Source: Rallus limicola
Lineage: Eukaryota; Chordata; Aves; Gruiformes; Rallidae
Assembly (NCBI GenBank): GCA_022605955.1
Contig: JAKCOZ010000103.1
Coordinates: forward strand, 746,501-810,500
Length of the DNA: 64,000 nt
Reading direction: 5' to 3'
Part shown: in pieces, positions 45,776 to 60,100 of the stretch
How the letters are laid out: each line of letters starts with the position of its first letter
Position numbering within the stretch: the first letter of the stretch is position 1
Position numbers and translations under genes: made by a program
The notes under the pieces: model-generated
Told to the model about the DNA's origin: nothing
Seen by the model: only the letters and a program-made list of their open reading frames with translations
The model's database searches: none

Positions 45776-46814
45776 TTCCTCATCCTTGGCTCTGGCCTTA
45801 GGGCTCACTCACAGTCCTTGCAGTGATGAATGTTCAGAAGCAGCAAAAAAACCCCAAAAAACTCAACCCCTAAAGCCCATATGTCAGGGAGGGAAAACTG
45901 CTCAGAACACTTTTCTTGCTGTGCTCCAGCCTGGCCATGAGCACACCTCTGACTGTTGTGCCCTCCAGCTCCCCCAGGCTGAATGTTTGAGGCTCCCACG
46001 CTGTCCCTTTCCATGCAGGCTCCATTCTGCTCCTGCTTCCCCCTTGCCCACAAAGCCTCAGGCCCAGCCCACCTCCTAGAGACGCCTGTTGGGAGCCGTC
46101 AGTCCTCTTCTGGGCCCCACAGCCCATTGGCGTTGTGCAGCCTGGCACAAACCCCAGCCATGTTCCTCTGGCAAAGGCCTTTCCTCGCAGGCCTCTGCTG
46201 GATCCTGCCTCCAGGGGAGGCTCTGTGCTAAAGTGCCATCTCTTGAGCTGGGAGTAGCTGGGACCTCGGCCTTTCCACATCCCCACCAGTTTGAGAAAAT
46301 GGATTTAAGAGCTGGGCTCTTTCTCCTGGCCTGGAGTCCAACCGTTCCTGAAACCAGGACACCTGTGCTAACCCATATCTCTGGTTAGGCACCTCTGAAA
46401 CGAGGGGCTGTGTGGAAGTGTCCAGGATGGGCCTGGGTCTCAGGTGCACAGTTGTTCCCCTGTGCAGAGGTACAGGAGGAATTTAGCAGAGGGAAGCTCT
46501 GCGGGGATGAGTGCAGTGGTGAGAGCATGGTGGCCCACACAGTGACCCTTCACACTGAGCTGCTCTGGGAGGCAAGGCTGGTGGCAGAGCAGCAGTGAGC
46601 AACCCAGAGCATTGGCTGCTCCTCCAGCCTGGTGTATTTCTCCCTGGGAATATAGACCAGGCAGATTACGTGGGAAAGCAACTTCAGCTTCATTTGGCTG
46701 CCTGAGTTCAGCCAGGGCCTTCAGCTGGGACCTGCTGGCAGCTGGGAAGGAAGCTTTCAGGTGAACTGTGGTAAGAAATATGGGGAAGAAACACTCCAAA
46801 CACCATCTCAGTGC

Positions 46815-47973
46815 TTTCCATGTAACACTCAACACTTTATTACAACAGCCATAACCCTGGAGAGCAGGTGGTGTGGGTACACAGATGTGAAGGTGGGTGT
46901 CTGTCCTAGAGAGACATGGAAATACTGCCATGAGCTCAATGGAAACATGCAGGGGCTGTTAACAGCTCCTCCTGGGAACTCAAAATCTGGGAACTCAGGT
47001 GGGGCTGCGCGGCTGAGGCCAGAGCCTGGTCTGGAGGGCACTGTCTAGGTTGGTTTGTGCCTGAGGCCAGAGCGTTCCCCCCACCCTGCTCACAGAGGGA
47101 CATGGCACCTATGGAGCAGGCTCTAGTAGTAGCTTTGGTGTGATGTGGGGGTGTGGCAAGGTAAAAAGCTGCTGTATAGGGTCAATAAATACAAAGACAA
47201 GTCCTGCTCGTTGTGGTTAAACAGGGAGTGGTGGGTATCCTGTTTATAGGACCCAGCACTGTTGTGTGTGGAGTCTGGAGTGACTTTAGGTGAGGTGGGT
47301 GGAGATACCTGCTGCTGGAGAGATGGCTTATGACATAAAAGTTACGAGGAGTTTTAGGTCTGGTGGCGTAGGAAGGAATGAGGGGACACCCAAAAAGGCT
47401 GTAAAACTATAGTTAAATGCTCTGAAGTGGGTGAGGATCCCCGAGTATGGCCAGTACATCTGTCACCAGGAAGGCAAATCCTCCTGGCTCAGGTTGGTTA
47501 CCTGTATCTCCCCACCAGCTGAGTTTGGAAAGCTCGCTGCTGCCTTCCTCTGAAAGCCTCAACACCCCCGACATGCAGGGAGCAGGGCTGGGATGTTGTA
47601 ATACTGGTGAAAAGGCTGGGCTGGTGCCTTCTGGCTGCTGTGATAAAAGCTTGCGTGATAGTACTTTCCCCTCCTGCCAAGTTTCCTATAGGTAGATCTC
47701 AAAGGTTGTGAATGCAGATCCCCTGGGGAGACAGAGCTCGGGAGGAAGGTGTTGGTGTGGGGTTCTGAGTGGGAGAGCCTCTCAAACCCTGGCTTGGAAT
47801 CTGCTTCTAATGGGTGACAATCACTGGGGTGTTGTGAAGACAAACAGAGCCTGGTCTGGATCCTTATCCTTTGTCTCTCAGACATTGGCTTGAGTTCAGG
47901 AGAAAGTGCCTTGGCCTCATTTGGCTGCAGATGCCAACAGGTCTCATGTTGATGCTGTGGGGCTCCCTTTCTC
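46815..47973 (-). other. KRT80: KRT80 3'UTR (presumed)
   Basis: From the stop codon to the candidate AATAAA. No other gene is seen in it. The extent depends on which poly(A) site is used. Confidence 0.5.
46836..46841 (-). terminator. KRT80: KRT80 polyadenylation signal (candidate)
   Basis: AATAAA on the - strand, about 1.1 kb after the KRT80 stop codon. A 'gtgttgagtgttac' segment follows and could serve as the downstream element. It is the clearest hexamer I find downstream of the stop, but not proven to be used. Confidence 0.55.
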
Positions 47974-48176
47974 CTAGGAGCATTTCTCAGTGGGCAGGGA
48001 GCTGAGCTTTGGCCGGGCACCACTGACAGGTGTATCTGCTTCAGGTGTCACCAAGTTGTCACTCTGGCTTCTAGAGGACAGCACCTTTGTGGCGCTTCCA
48101 TTTGGCTTCATCTCCCCATTGGTGCTGCCTGTTCCTCTTGCGAATAGCTTGGAGTTCCTCAGGGTGCTGGCAGAAA
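47974..48176 (-). CDS. KRT80: KRT80 exon 9, tail and stop
   Basis: Acceptor atgctgcag. The frame ([17 protein letters not shown]..) is fixed by exon 8 phase; reading on directly from exon 7 would give a different frame that stops early. Ends ..LPTEKCS, TAG at 47976-47974. Polar, Ser/Thr-rich and unconserved. Confidence 0.75.
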
Positions 48177-51100
48177 CTGCAGCATGGGAAAGTGAAGGTG
48201 GGAAGATCAGAAATGATCCGGTCATGTTCTGCTTCACTAAATTGTACAAACAAAACCACTTACGGTGCTTTGGCCTGGTGTGGATGGTGCTGATGATTGT
48301 GGGTATTGGTTGCTCCATGCTGTGAATGCAAGGACAGAGTGTGAGGATGTGTACTAATCCCTGCTGTGCCAGAAATTTGGAGGGATGGAGTTTGGGCTGT
48401 GTGAGCTCACTACACGGGTAGAGCCAAGTACATAGTTCATTCACAAAGGCTCAATCAAGAGGATCTGGGCAAAGCATCATTTAGAGAAGTGCTGCAACCC
48501 TCCTACCTGGGGAGCCTGAGGAAAATCTGAGCGCAAGAAACACAACCGAACCTTATGGGGACTGCTGGGATCTGTTCTTGGATTAAACCTTCAATACCAG
48601 ACTCAAAGCCTGATATGTCTGCTTTCTCCCTAGGTGTTTGGGTGCATCCCTTCCCCTCTTCAGGCACACAGAAGCCCAGCTTACCTGCTCTCCTCCCCTT
48701 CCATCAGTTTTCTGTAAGTGAGAATCTCCACATCCAGTGCCAGCTTGATGTTCATCAGCTCCTGATACTCTTTCACCAGGTGAGCCATGTCCTCCTTGCT
48801 CTTCTGCAGGGCTTCTTCTAGCTTGACTAGTTTGGCTTTAGCATCCTTGAGGGCCATCTCACCATGCTCCCCTGCTTCTTTGATGTGTTCCTCTAAGTAC
48901 AGGCACTGGCATTGCAAAGGGAAAAGGGTGATGGAGGCGTTAGGTGTGTTGTAGGTTCAGACTCATAGGTCAGAACTTTGTCACCCACCCCAGGACAGAC
49001 CTGGCTCTTCTGGGACACGATGCAGGATCTCAGCTTCTGGATCTGTATGTTCAGGTCTGCGATCTCCCGTCGGCTGTCGAGGAGGTGACCCCCATAGGTG
49101 CCTGACTGGGTGCTGCCTTCGCTCAGCTGCAGGGGAGATGGAAGAGTGGGTTATCTGTACACCTCCTCTGCTGTAGCAAATGAACCTGTGAGGATTCCCA
49201 TTGCCCTTGAGGAGAAACACCTAACTGGGGAAAAAATAGTGGGTGTGTGGAAGGATTTAGGCCTCATTCTTATAATCCCCTTCAGGCTGAAGTTGCCAGG
49301 TGTAGAGCACACTGCCTCTTGGTTAATCACCTTTGTTCTTCCTCTGCTTGGAGGACTACCAGTGGAAGGTCATTTGCATTTTAGGTGGTCAAGCTGCCAC
49401 CTAGTCCTTGCCCTTCTCCACTGTTGGAGAGCCTAGAGCAGTGAAACTCCTCTTTTACACACCTGAGTGAGGAGGAGTTGATCCAGGTTAGCACCCTGTC
49501 CCTCCCTCCATTCCCAGGTCTAGTCTGTCCTTCCACATCTTGCTGATTCCTCTACTTTCTAGGCTGATCTCTCTGCTTCTTGTTCCCTGCCTCTCCCCAG
49601 TATCAATCAAATAAGGAGACTAATACCTTTCTCCTGGTAAGTGCTTCAGCCTCTTCCCAGCTCCGAAGAGCCAGGGCTTCGTACTGGGCCCTCACTTCTT
49701 CCACAATCCTGCTCAGATCCAGTTTGCATGCACTGTCAATCCCCAGTACAACAGAAACGTCCTTAATTTCTGTCAGCAGCTCCTCGAGTTCCTGAACAGC
49801 AAAGAGAGAACAGGGCTGAAATACCAAGCAGTCAGCAAAGGTACAAGCCAGGAGCAAGCTGAACCCTGGCAGATCTGCTCCGCTTAGCTAGGCAGAGCGT
49901 GGAGACAGTGAGATGTCCTAGGCTTCCAGTCTCTGCAGTTTGGAAGCTGGTATTATTTTCTCCTTAAAATCCAGACTCAGGCTGATGTATCAGTGTGGAA
50001 CAGTTGGGTACAATCTGTTCAGAGCCAGACATAATGGTGCATTTATACTGCTTCAAGAGCAGGCTAACTGAAGGGATGGTCATGCTTCAGTCTCCCTCAG
50101 TATTCAGGTGGTGGGCACCCATCTCTTGGGCAAGAACGATAGGGCAGCACGAATCATTCTGCAGGCTGGAGGTGCTAGAAATGCTTCTGTTGTGATAGTC
50201 TGGTGTCTGGGAAAAGAAGGGGGCAGCAGGACCCTTTTCTGAACACATCCATCACCAGCAGACCTGTTCTGCTCCACAGAGCTGCTTTCCAGCCAGCACA
50301 GAGGGGGAGCAGGAACAGGCACACACAGGCTGTGGGATCAGTGGCTGGGAGGTTTGCTGACTGGGTCAGGGCTTTAGGAGAAGGAGCCAAACAGTGATGA
50401 ATGCAGAGTCCCCTCAGTGAACCTAAAAAGGACCCTTAATCCCTGCCTGTAAACTGCACTCCTGGGTGGTTTGTATCCAGGCAAGACATGACTTGATGCT
50501 GAGCAGATGGTGCACGTATTCCCTTGGCAGCCCCCCCCAGCCTCACGACTGCTGCAGGGCTGTTGCTCCTATCCCTATCTCTGCAGTTGCTTCTGATTTA
50601 CACGGGTGTTTAAAGAGAGCAACTGCTCTCTCCCCACCTCTTACCTTTCATCTTGTTCTTTTTGTTTTGTGCTGAGGGCTCTAATCTCTTTAGGAGAAGC
50701 ATTTGTATTCTGTGTTTGCCTTCCCCTGAGTGGGGAAACAAAGAGCACCCTGACGTGGTGATTCCTGAGGAACAGAAAATACCCCACCTCTCTTCCAAAG
50801 AGCAGGGTATTCAGTGTATTCCTTCCTCACGGGCGTTGAATCCTTGAGCTGAGCCTGTTGGTTAATCTTTGAGCAGGTTAAGAGCTATGTGAGAAGATGC
50901 CTGTTTATTGGAAGTTTTTGAGCATCTTCTGGGGGCGAACAGCAAACCAACAAAAGAACCTGGTGGTTCATTAATGAGGATTGAGGCTGAGGTCTGATTC
51001 ATACCAATGTGCTGTGAGCAAAGCTGGCAAGCAGAGCTTTCCTCATTTGCCTTTCCACTGGGTACGTGTTGTCTGTGTGTTGATGTCAGTCACATCAACG

Positions 51101-54100
51101 GGTACAGGCAAGGAAGTGACTAAATTGGAAACAAGCTGTTGAGAGGAGAGGGCAGAACAGAGAGGGGGGGTGGAGGGAGCCTTCTGCCAGGACAGCAGTG
51201 GGGGACCTGGAGGAAGTCATCCTCAGCTGCTTTACACCAGAAAGAATCTTGTGATTCTAGAGCAAGTAAGGCTTCGTGGTTAGTTGCAGGCAGGGTATGG
51301 GTTCTAATGCAGTTCTGGTATTAGGCAGGTCCTTCTGTCTCTCTGTGCCTCAGTTTCCCCACAAGGAACACTAACATTCCTCTGTCAAGCATTTTAATTG
51401 CTTGTATTGGTAGAATCCTGACAAATCATTAGTATTCCCAAAACACTGCTGAGCCTGCTTGGTAACATTGTACAGGCTCTGAGTAAGTGGCTGTAATCAT
51501 TTCAGCCTCTGTGAGTAGATACAGGCACGCTGCAGCCCTTGGGTCTGTCTGAAGGGCTGCAGACTCCGTGTCCTTCCCTGTCAGCGAAGTCATCCCTAAC
51601 TTCATAGCTCTTTTTTAAGTGGAAATAGGTTGGATTGTGTTCAGGAGCATCCAGCACCTCACCCAGGTCACTGGGACTCGTCCTGTTCTGTGGTGAGCCC
51701 TTCCTCTGAGCAGTGCTCAGCTCGCTCCTGACCTGGGTGCTGGGTGTCAAGGCAAAAGCTGTCGGTGGGGTTGGGGGCCGAGCTCGAAACCTGGGGACTT
51801 GATGTCAGAGCCAGGGAGCTTGATGGGGCTTTCCAGCTGCTGGAGCAGCCTCCCTGCAGTAGGAACATGCTGATGGAATTCTAAATGCAGCTACTTTAGT
51901 TAAGGAGAGGGAACTAGCTCGTAAGCCCCTGCCTTAAGCCATTAATAGTTGTCTGCCACGCACCTCCCCGGGCCAAGCTCTCATTTTGGTGTAAATCCAG
52001 AACAATGCTCCCTCTGTACTGGAACTGATCACAAAAATGCCTTTCTCTTTTTGTATAGCAGTTTGTGTGTGTGCCAGGGTCGCCCTCCTGAAGGTGTTTT
52101 TACCTGCTCATAGATGGTTTTCTTCAAATCCATCAGCTCTTGGAGCCCGTTCAGTTTTACCTGCAGCTCGGTTCTGTGCAAGGAGCTCACATCTAAATCC
52201 TACGGGAGAAGGAAGGTGTATTAATAGCTCATCAAGAAGTCTTTCCCACTGCCCCCTCTCCCCCAGCAAGTGTCCTGGCAGGTGCTTTTGAAACTGCCCT
52301 ACAAGTAGGGAGGTTCCCTTGTGGAGCTCTTTCCTCTGTAAGTTTGGGGATTGCTTTGGTGGCAGCCAGAAGGGAGGCAGGGTGGAGAAGGAAACGGCCA
52401 GGGCTGGTCCATGCCCACTCATCTTTTGTTCACCACAAAAAGCACAGGTTATTGAAAACTCTGATGCCATCCACAAAAGTCACTAGAACTGCCCTTACTG
52501 GCTGATGAGCGTGTCAGGGAAAACATGCAATTAGCCCTAATGATCGTTTGTGGAGAATGCTTCCTCTGCCTAATGACACCCTGCATTCCTGCAGCCTGGA
52601 TTTGTGCACAAAGCCTCCCATTTCAGCCCATGTTCAAACGCAGCCACTTCTGGGCCGGGATGTTTGAGCAGGGTGTGGCCCTGCAACAGGAAACAAAAGC
52701 AAACACATTTATCAATTTCCAGCCTCTGCCAAGGTCTGATGTCATTCTGAGAGGAAACGTGCCAGGGAGGAGCGGTGTTGCCTCTGAGGGTGCTGGGCTG
52801 CAGGCCCAGCTGGGCCAGGCCTGGCCAGTGCCATCATTGCAGTGGGGTTGGGTGCTGGTGTGGTCTGACCCCCCCCCCCCCAGGTGCTTCCACCACCAGC
52901 CATGGGGCTTTTCTCTAACCACAAACGGCCCAGACTCACTACAGCATTGCAATGGTGACTGTGTTCCCATTCTGCTGGCCTCCTCAAGGCCTTCCTACCC
53001 CACAAGGTAGCTGTGGTACAAGGACTCAGTCCAGACTTAGCCCTTGGCTGCCTGTCTTAGCTGAGCCTGGACCATCTTGCCTCTCCAGGCTCTTCTGTGA
53101 CGGTGCAGAGCTGGTATGAAGCCCACCCAGATGAAGAGCTCTTGTCACTGACCTTTTTGAGCTCCATGAAGGTGTATTCCATGCCACTACAGAGGCGAAT
53201 TTCATCCTCGTATCTAGGGAGAGTGGAAGAGAGTAAGTAATTGCATGTGGTGAAAGCCTCTGGGGTGCTTATGGTTGCTGGCCCCAAAAAGTGTCAGCTT
53301 TTATTATGATGTCCCACCTGCCTGACATGCTGCTGGGCAGCAAGGGGAGATACCTCCTAGGTGTGGGCATCTTGGACAAAAGAGGATAACAAGCTGCTGC
53401 ATGCCAACTGCTCTGTAGTAACATCATGAGCACTTTAAGTCTGAAGAGCCCCAGAGTAGAGAGGAGGTAGCTTTAATTCTAATTTAATTTGAGGGCTAAG
53501 CAACCTCAGGTTACCTCACATTTGCCACAGAAAGAGAGTAGGCATGGAGCAGTGGGGCGTGGTGAGCGAAACCCAGTTGCTTACCCAAAACCTCCCAAAT
53601 TTTCACCCTCAGCCTTCCTTTTCTATTTCTTTCAGGTATCCTCAGCATTTAATTTCCAGAGTCTGAGAGTCTTCTCATGGGAGAAGACTTGGGCTTGTGA
53701 AAATTCTGAGAATACTGAACCAGTGCCATAACTTACCCTAAATGTAGCATAAATTGTGAAGGAACGTGGGACCTGGCAAAGCAATTTGTAGAGAACAGTG
53801 CCCACAGAGCAGAAGGTAGTGAAAGCCAGGCAGGATAGGGAGGAGTCCCAAGGGCTAAATATCCAGGGAGGAACCAACCCTGCAGGGATTTTAAAACAGA
53901 CTTGATAAAGCAGGACCAGGATAGCAAAGACTTAGTCCAGGGGCAAATGCATTTCTTGATGGCCAGCAGCAGACACGAGAGGGTAGCCTGGGGAATATCC
54001 CAGGCCTTGTTGGCTCTCGAGAGCGTGTGGCTGGCCTGGATGTTGCTAGAAGCAGGTACCTGGCCAGGAAGCCGTGGGGTCAATTTTATGCCTTGTGCGT

Positions 54101-57100
54101 GGTTCCTTTGCCACACAGGAGCGTTGTGTCATGGGTGTTTGGGAGCTCCCACTACGCTGCTGGACACACTCTGGGAGCTGAGACTGGAGCAGGTTGTGTC
54201 CAGGGAGGTCGTAGCCTCCCTGCTTTTCCATAATACCTCAGGCTCCTCTTATCCTAACACACACATTAGGTGGTGAATTAAACCTTGCAGTGCTGTGATA
54301 GATGTCATCAAATTGATATGGGGAAGGCTGAGACCTTGGGGTCTGAGGTAAAATAGCAGCTCCTAACAGAGTGACGGTGATAAAATCGGGAATGATGGTG
54401 ATACCCTGTTGTTTGATGGTGTTCTGCATCAGTCCAGTTACCCTCAAGAGCCTTCCCTGCTCTTGTACAGACCTTTAGGAGAAAGAAGAGTTGTGCCTAG
54501 GAGGTGTTGGGAATGCAGCACGGGGGATCGCAGGGCAGGGGGTAAGTCATGCTCAGGACCTGAAATATCAAAACCAGCTCCCTGGAGCTGCCGCTCCCTT
54601 GACAGAGGGGACAGTGATGGCAGGGAGGGGTCTGACAGTCACAGCCTCTCCAGTTAGGTGCTTCTAAGGCTTCGCTTGAGTACCCCCATGGTGCTAAGCT
54701 CACCCTCTCCTTGCCTGCCTTTATAAGGCCAGAGATTGTGGCTAACGAGATTTACCTGTCTGGTTTCTTTGCTCTGTAGCTGGAATGTTAGCCATGCTGC
54801 CAGCAACTGTGTGCTGAGCTTAATTACAGCCTGCCACTCTTCCTTCATCCTCATTGCATCTCAGCCCAATCCCAGGCTGTCCCAGCCTGCCGAAGCAGCG
54901 TCGCACATTGCCGGGCGCTGACATAATCCTGCGTGTTGAACAAACAAGGCTCCTGACTGAAAAGGAGCAGGCCCAGCCAGCCAAGGCTCATGGCTGAAAG
55001 GGAGCAGGCCCAGCCAGCCAGACGTGCTCACTGCACGGCTCCGGAGGGGCCTGGCGGCCTGGAGATGATTCACATGGGGATGGAGCATTCCACAAACACA
55101 TGACAGCATTTATCTCCTCAGAGATAATCCTCAAGCAGTCATGCATTAAGGTGTAAATCCATCCCAGCTCGATTCATGCACTTAAGACACACTTGAGACA
55201 GGCGTCTGGTCGCCTTGGGCTCCTTCCTTAGGCAGTGAAGCGAAATAAGAGGTGAACCAAGTCTCAGGCAGGCTATGTTCCTCCCTGGATGTGCCTTCAA
55301 GACTACTTTAGGGCTAAGATATAGTGGTGGGATGGATCCGAGCCTGGTGGCATGGAATTAAGTCAGTCTTCCTCTTATGGAGCAAGGAAATGGGGAGGAA
55401 GGAGCTGAAAGCCAGCTGCAGAGGCTGAAGGTAGAGGGGTGTTGGCTGACTAGTCTTCAGGTGACAAGATCTGACCAACACTGTCCCCGCGTCACAGAAA
55501 CGGATCCTCTAAAGCCTTTATACCTCCTTTTCCTGCAGTATCTCCCCAGTGCCACACCAGAGTAGGTCAGCACATGCAAAAATTCCCTGCTTTCTCATTC
55601 AAATGGGTCTTTGTGTGTGCAAATCTCACATGTGGGGAGCTGAAGCAAACACTCTGGTGCAGATGTGCACCTCTGGGCAGTTTTCCCCGTTTGGGTATGC
55701 TTTGGTATTTGATTTTTTTATATATATATTTTTTTAAGCTTCCTAAAGCCCCCTGTGTTTGAAATCCTGTGCCAGCCTCCAGCCTGCATCCCTGGACAGA
55801 CAGGTGAATTAGGACCTTTCAGCAGGGTGCTGACAGGTGGGTTTCACATCTGAAGTGGTCTGGGCAGCAGCCTGCTTGGGTGGTCGCTGTGAGCATGGCA
55901 TGTTACCTCGAGGGCTGCAGCTTGGGTGAAAGCATCACCAGTGGAATTTGCCAGTGAAGTTATTAGCTTTTTTTCCCCCAAAAAAAATTCCCTTGGGAAA
56001 AGAAACCTCCAGGTGAGCTGGAAGCCTGCAAAACTTGCATGGTTTAGGCAGACCATTGGCTCCAGAAAAACAAGTGGGCTGAGGCAGCATGCAGGACTCA
56101 GCAGAGCTGCTGTGGGTTAGGACAGGGGATTGCTGCCTGGGGAAGGCTCGGCAGGAGCAGCAGTTCTCTCCCCCATGAATCACTAACCGCTGGGAACAGC
56201 GCAGGGGATTGTCACCATCACAGAAATCCACCTGTGCTGGTTACCAGCACCCAATGACAGGGTGGGTTTTGGCTGTTTGCTGCTTGGGTCACCCCTGGCA
56301 GGGCTTGTGCCTTGCAGCTCACAAGTGGGAGAAAGTGGAAGGCTCCACAAATGAAGGAGGAATGCTTTGAGGAGCAGTGTCACTTCTGAGGGCTGTTCAC
56401 CTGTGAGTGTATAGTTCCACAAAGCGGGAACTCTTCCCGAGACCCACAGCTGGGCCAGGCACAAGCTGGTACCTGTTGTGGATTCTCTGCTGTCTAATAC
56501 TGTGCATTTGCACCCCTTGAGGTTAGCAGGCAGGGTGGGTCCCCTTCTCTAGGCAGCCCCTTAATTTCAAGGGCTGCAGCATCCCCATCATGCCTATCCT
56601 ATAGTCCCACTAGGTAGTAACTGTCCAAGAGAATGGGAAGGCAGGGGGGAGCTCACAGCCAGCCTGTTTGTGACCACCTTTATCCTTCAGAAATCAGGCT
56701 GGGAAAAGATTGAGTGCCAGGCATAGGCAATTAACGAGGCAATTACTGAGTGCTAGCAGTGAGAGCAGATACGGGTGACTGGTCTGACATTTCTTCACCA
56801 GCCCAACCATTTTCCTATCTGGGTTTTCCTGCCTGTCAGGGAATAACTCAAGAAGTATCTTTTATAACTGTGGGACCACAGAGCAGATACTTCCTCAGGG
56901 AAGTGCAAGGAGGACCAAGTGCTCCAGGGATGGATGATAGGCCAGATCTTCTTAGGGCAGGGGTACATGGCACCATCCCTAGTGGCCCCAAGCTCAGGGT
57001 TTCTACCTGACACCACAGGAAGCATCAGGGAGCCCAAGTATTATAGTGAAGCCAACATGCAGGTAAAGCCCAGACAGACACACATGATGAGGAATATTCT

Positions 57101-60100
57101 GGGATTTCTCATCACCTTGGTAGTGGTGTGTCACTTCTTGGAGTATGCTGAGCATAATGATTTCAGCATAAGTCAAGAACCAAACTCCTGGCTCCTATTC
57201 CTGCTCCACCACCTGCTCACTCTGTTCCACCTCGTATATCGGGAACAGGTTTGGGCTACTACTGCAGTGATGTCTGTCAGTGCCAGCAGAGAGGGAGTCC
57301 CTCACCATTCTGTTTGGACGGTGCCCATACTTGGGTCTCTGCTACAAACTAGCTGGGAAGACTCCAGAGATTGTGTGTAGGCAGATGGGTGTAACTGTAG
57401 GGGAAGGTAATTGTGGATTCATCTGTGGTATGCAAATGACACCGATAATAAGAAAAGGATAATAAGAAAAGCATTGTCTTCTTGAATGAGCCATGGCACA
57501 TCTCAAATGCTCTTATCTGAAGATCTCAAAGCTCTTGGCAAAAGGAGCTGTAAGCATGTGGCAGCTGGTCCTCCCTTAAACTTTGAGCTGCTTCAATATT
57601 TTCCATTCAGAGGTTTTCTGGGTAAAAGCCCAAGCTTTTGGTCAAAGCAAAGCTTTGCATTAAATGTTATGGGGTGAAGGGTGAAAGGAAAGGGATGTTT
57701 GTTAACACTAAGCAGCCTAAATCTGTAAAAGGGGTTGAGAAGAAAGTTCTGGCTTGTGATAATAGTGTGGAGAGTAAATATTTCTCTGGTTTAGCAGCTG
57801 TCACTCCTGACAGTACTGTTCCCCAGAGCTGTTGTGTGGCCCGAGGCCTTTCACAGATGCCCAACACCATTTGATATTCCACTTTTTATGGCTTTCCTTT
57901 CCTCTCTAGTTAATTGGGAAGAGGCTGGGATGCACACCAACCTGGGGACATGTTCCTGGGCTTAACAGGCTACTCTGTGTGTGCTGATACCTTGTGAACA
58001 CCCCCATGTGTAACACCCAGCTGGGCTGGATACCTACTTGCTTCGAAAGTTGTCCATGGTGCTCAGGACCCTTGTCAGCTCCGATTCGAGGTTTTCCTGC
58101 TCATAGTTGAGCTCCTTCATCTCTTGATTCATTTTGCTCATGTACTGATCGTAGATGGCCTTGATGTCCGACTCTGAGTGGGAATTGTCTTGATCCTTAA
58201 GGAAGTTCCACCTTGTCGTCAGGATCTTGTTCTGTTGCTCTAAGCACTGGACCTGCAGAAGAAGATTCAGAGGTGTTAGAACACCGACAGCCAAAAGCAA
58301 AGCAGAGAATCAGCAGAGATCTCCAGGTAAGAGCGAGAAACCCCCTGAAGGGCAGGACTGAGGAGGGGAGGGTTTTAGGGACTTTTTCTTACACATTGCC
58401 TGCTTATCAATTTCTTGATAGAACACATTTGCATAAAAACAAGCATTCCTTAAGTCACTGAAAAATAAGGACTGTTGAGGCTGGTCCCCTTCTCCTCCCA
58501 ACATCCTGAAATAAAGGCTGAAAACCCACCACAGATCACACAGGGAAGTGTGATTTACCACCTCAAATCTGTAGGATTACACCGTGGTGAAGTTTTAAGT
58601 AGTGAATCAGAGTCCTGGTTTGTATTGCAAAGCAACATAGACAAGGCCTATGGGAACTCTAGAGAATAAGCAAAATAATTACAGACTCCACATAAGGTCT
58701 GTGTGTGTGTGTGTGCCTGTCTGCTTGTGAGAGATGTGCTGCGTTTTCATCCACCCACCGTTTGATGCAGCTGCCACTCTGCTTTCCTAATATTCACAAT
58801 CTTAACAGTAAGGCTCACTGTTTAACAGTTTTCATCTTCAAAGCTCTTGGCTAACTTCAATTAGTTATCTAATTGCTACCTCTCTCTTGCTGCTCTGTGA
58901 ACAAAACCAAACTGCTTCAGTCACGTTTTGGCTGGTGAGGTGTGAGCTGCCTCCAACAGTGCCCTCTGCTCTGCCACGGCGAAGAGGCAGCGCTGCCCCT
59001 GTGCTCTGCTGAGGTGTGAGCAGTGAGGTGCAGATCCTGTCAGGCCCTGACCTTCTGCTTGGCCTTCAGCTTTGATTTTTCCTTTCTGTGGTCCCAAGCA
59101 GCCTCAGCGCTTTGCAGAGGTGGAGCGTCCAGCTGCTGAGCACCACACGATGCACACAGTGAAGGCAGTTTCTTTTTGGGAGAGAACCAGGAACAAGAGA
59201 GCAGCCAGGCAAAGCAAAAGCACTTGGATCCTCACAGTTTTCAGCAGGAGGGATGCAAGTTTTGAGATCCTCCAGGTCTCACTGTTAGAGACCTAATTCT
59301 TTCTTGCTGGTATCTGGACACACTGGCTGTAGGTACCCCATCAAGGAGTCCAGTCTGCTGACTGGCTTCTTCATCCTGGCACATCTTAGCAGGAATTCTT
59401 CCTTGCAAAGTCTCTTAACATGAATTAGGCAGCAGAAGGGTCAACCAGATCTGGCTGCATTTCCTGGAGAATCATGCCTGGACACAGAAGTAGGGACTAA
59501 AAGCTTGGTCCTTGGAGGCCTCTGCTCTGTGCTGCTCAGGCTAAAGGTCAGGCTTCAGCCAGGGACTCCATCACTTGGCTATTCCCTGTCTTCCACCTGG
59601 ACAGATCTGGATGGAAAATAAATACTAGCAGATCTGGAACAATCTGCAGGAAAGCCATCAGCAGCAAGCTCCTACAGTTAGTGTGGTCAATTATCTGAGG
59701 CATTTAGCTGCTCAGGCTTGAGACCATCTGAATTCCTGATTAAAAAGACCAAATTCTCTTTGACAGGGAAGTGTCATTACTTTCTTCTGGAATGAGGGCT
59801 GGAGGCAGATGGCTGAAGCTTGCCACTTGATGTTCCACTTGAAGCTACGGCCTTCAAAGCTAAACGCAGGAGCTCCAAGCACTCATGTCAAAGCCACCCA
59901 GCTGAGGTGGGGTGTTGGTATCTTCTGTCCATCAGGTCCTGTAACTCACACTTATCAGCAGGCCACCAGATGGGTTTTATCAGGAAGCCTGGAGGCTCTC
60001 TCACTTTTTCCACCCCTGTTTGCACAGAACAGGCTAGTGCATGTGGCCTGGCACACAAAGGTACTGTCACTGCACGGTCTGTCCTACCTCCCTGACCTCC

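Larger units (their letters stand above)
29611..46814. other. Long BCDIN3D-KRT80 intergenic region
   Basis: Seventeen kilobases with no exon I can assign on either strand. Open frames are short, give no known domain and lack paired splice sites with matching phase. It holds an AT-rich patch with TAATTA-type motifs (about 32095-32240), two strong inverted repeats (36343-36370 and 39614-39651), a CpG-containing segment (about 40300-40500) and a MIR-like remnant (about 45648-45775). Noncoding RNA genes cannot be excluded from sequence alone. Confidence 0.6.

Noticed and set aside
48071..48176. Alternative KRT80 last-exon frame read directly from exon 7
   Set aside because: It would skip exon 8 and stop after 35 codons. 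Exon 8 has good splice sites and matches the human tail start, and it restores the longer frame.
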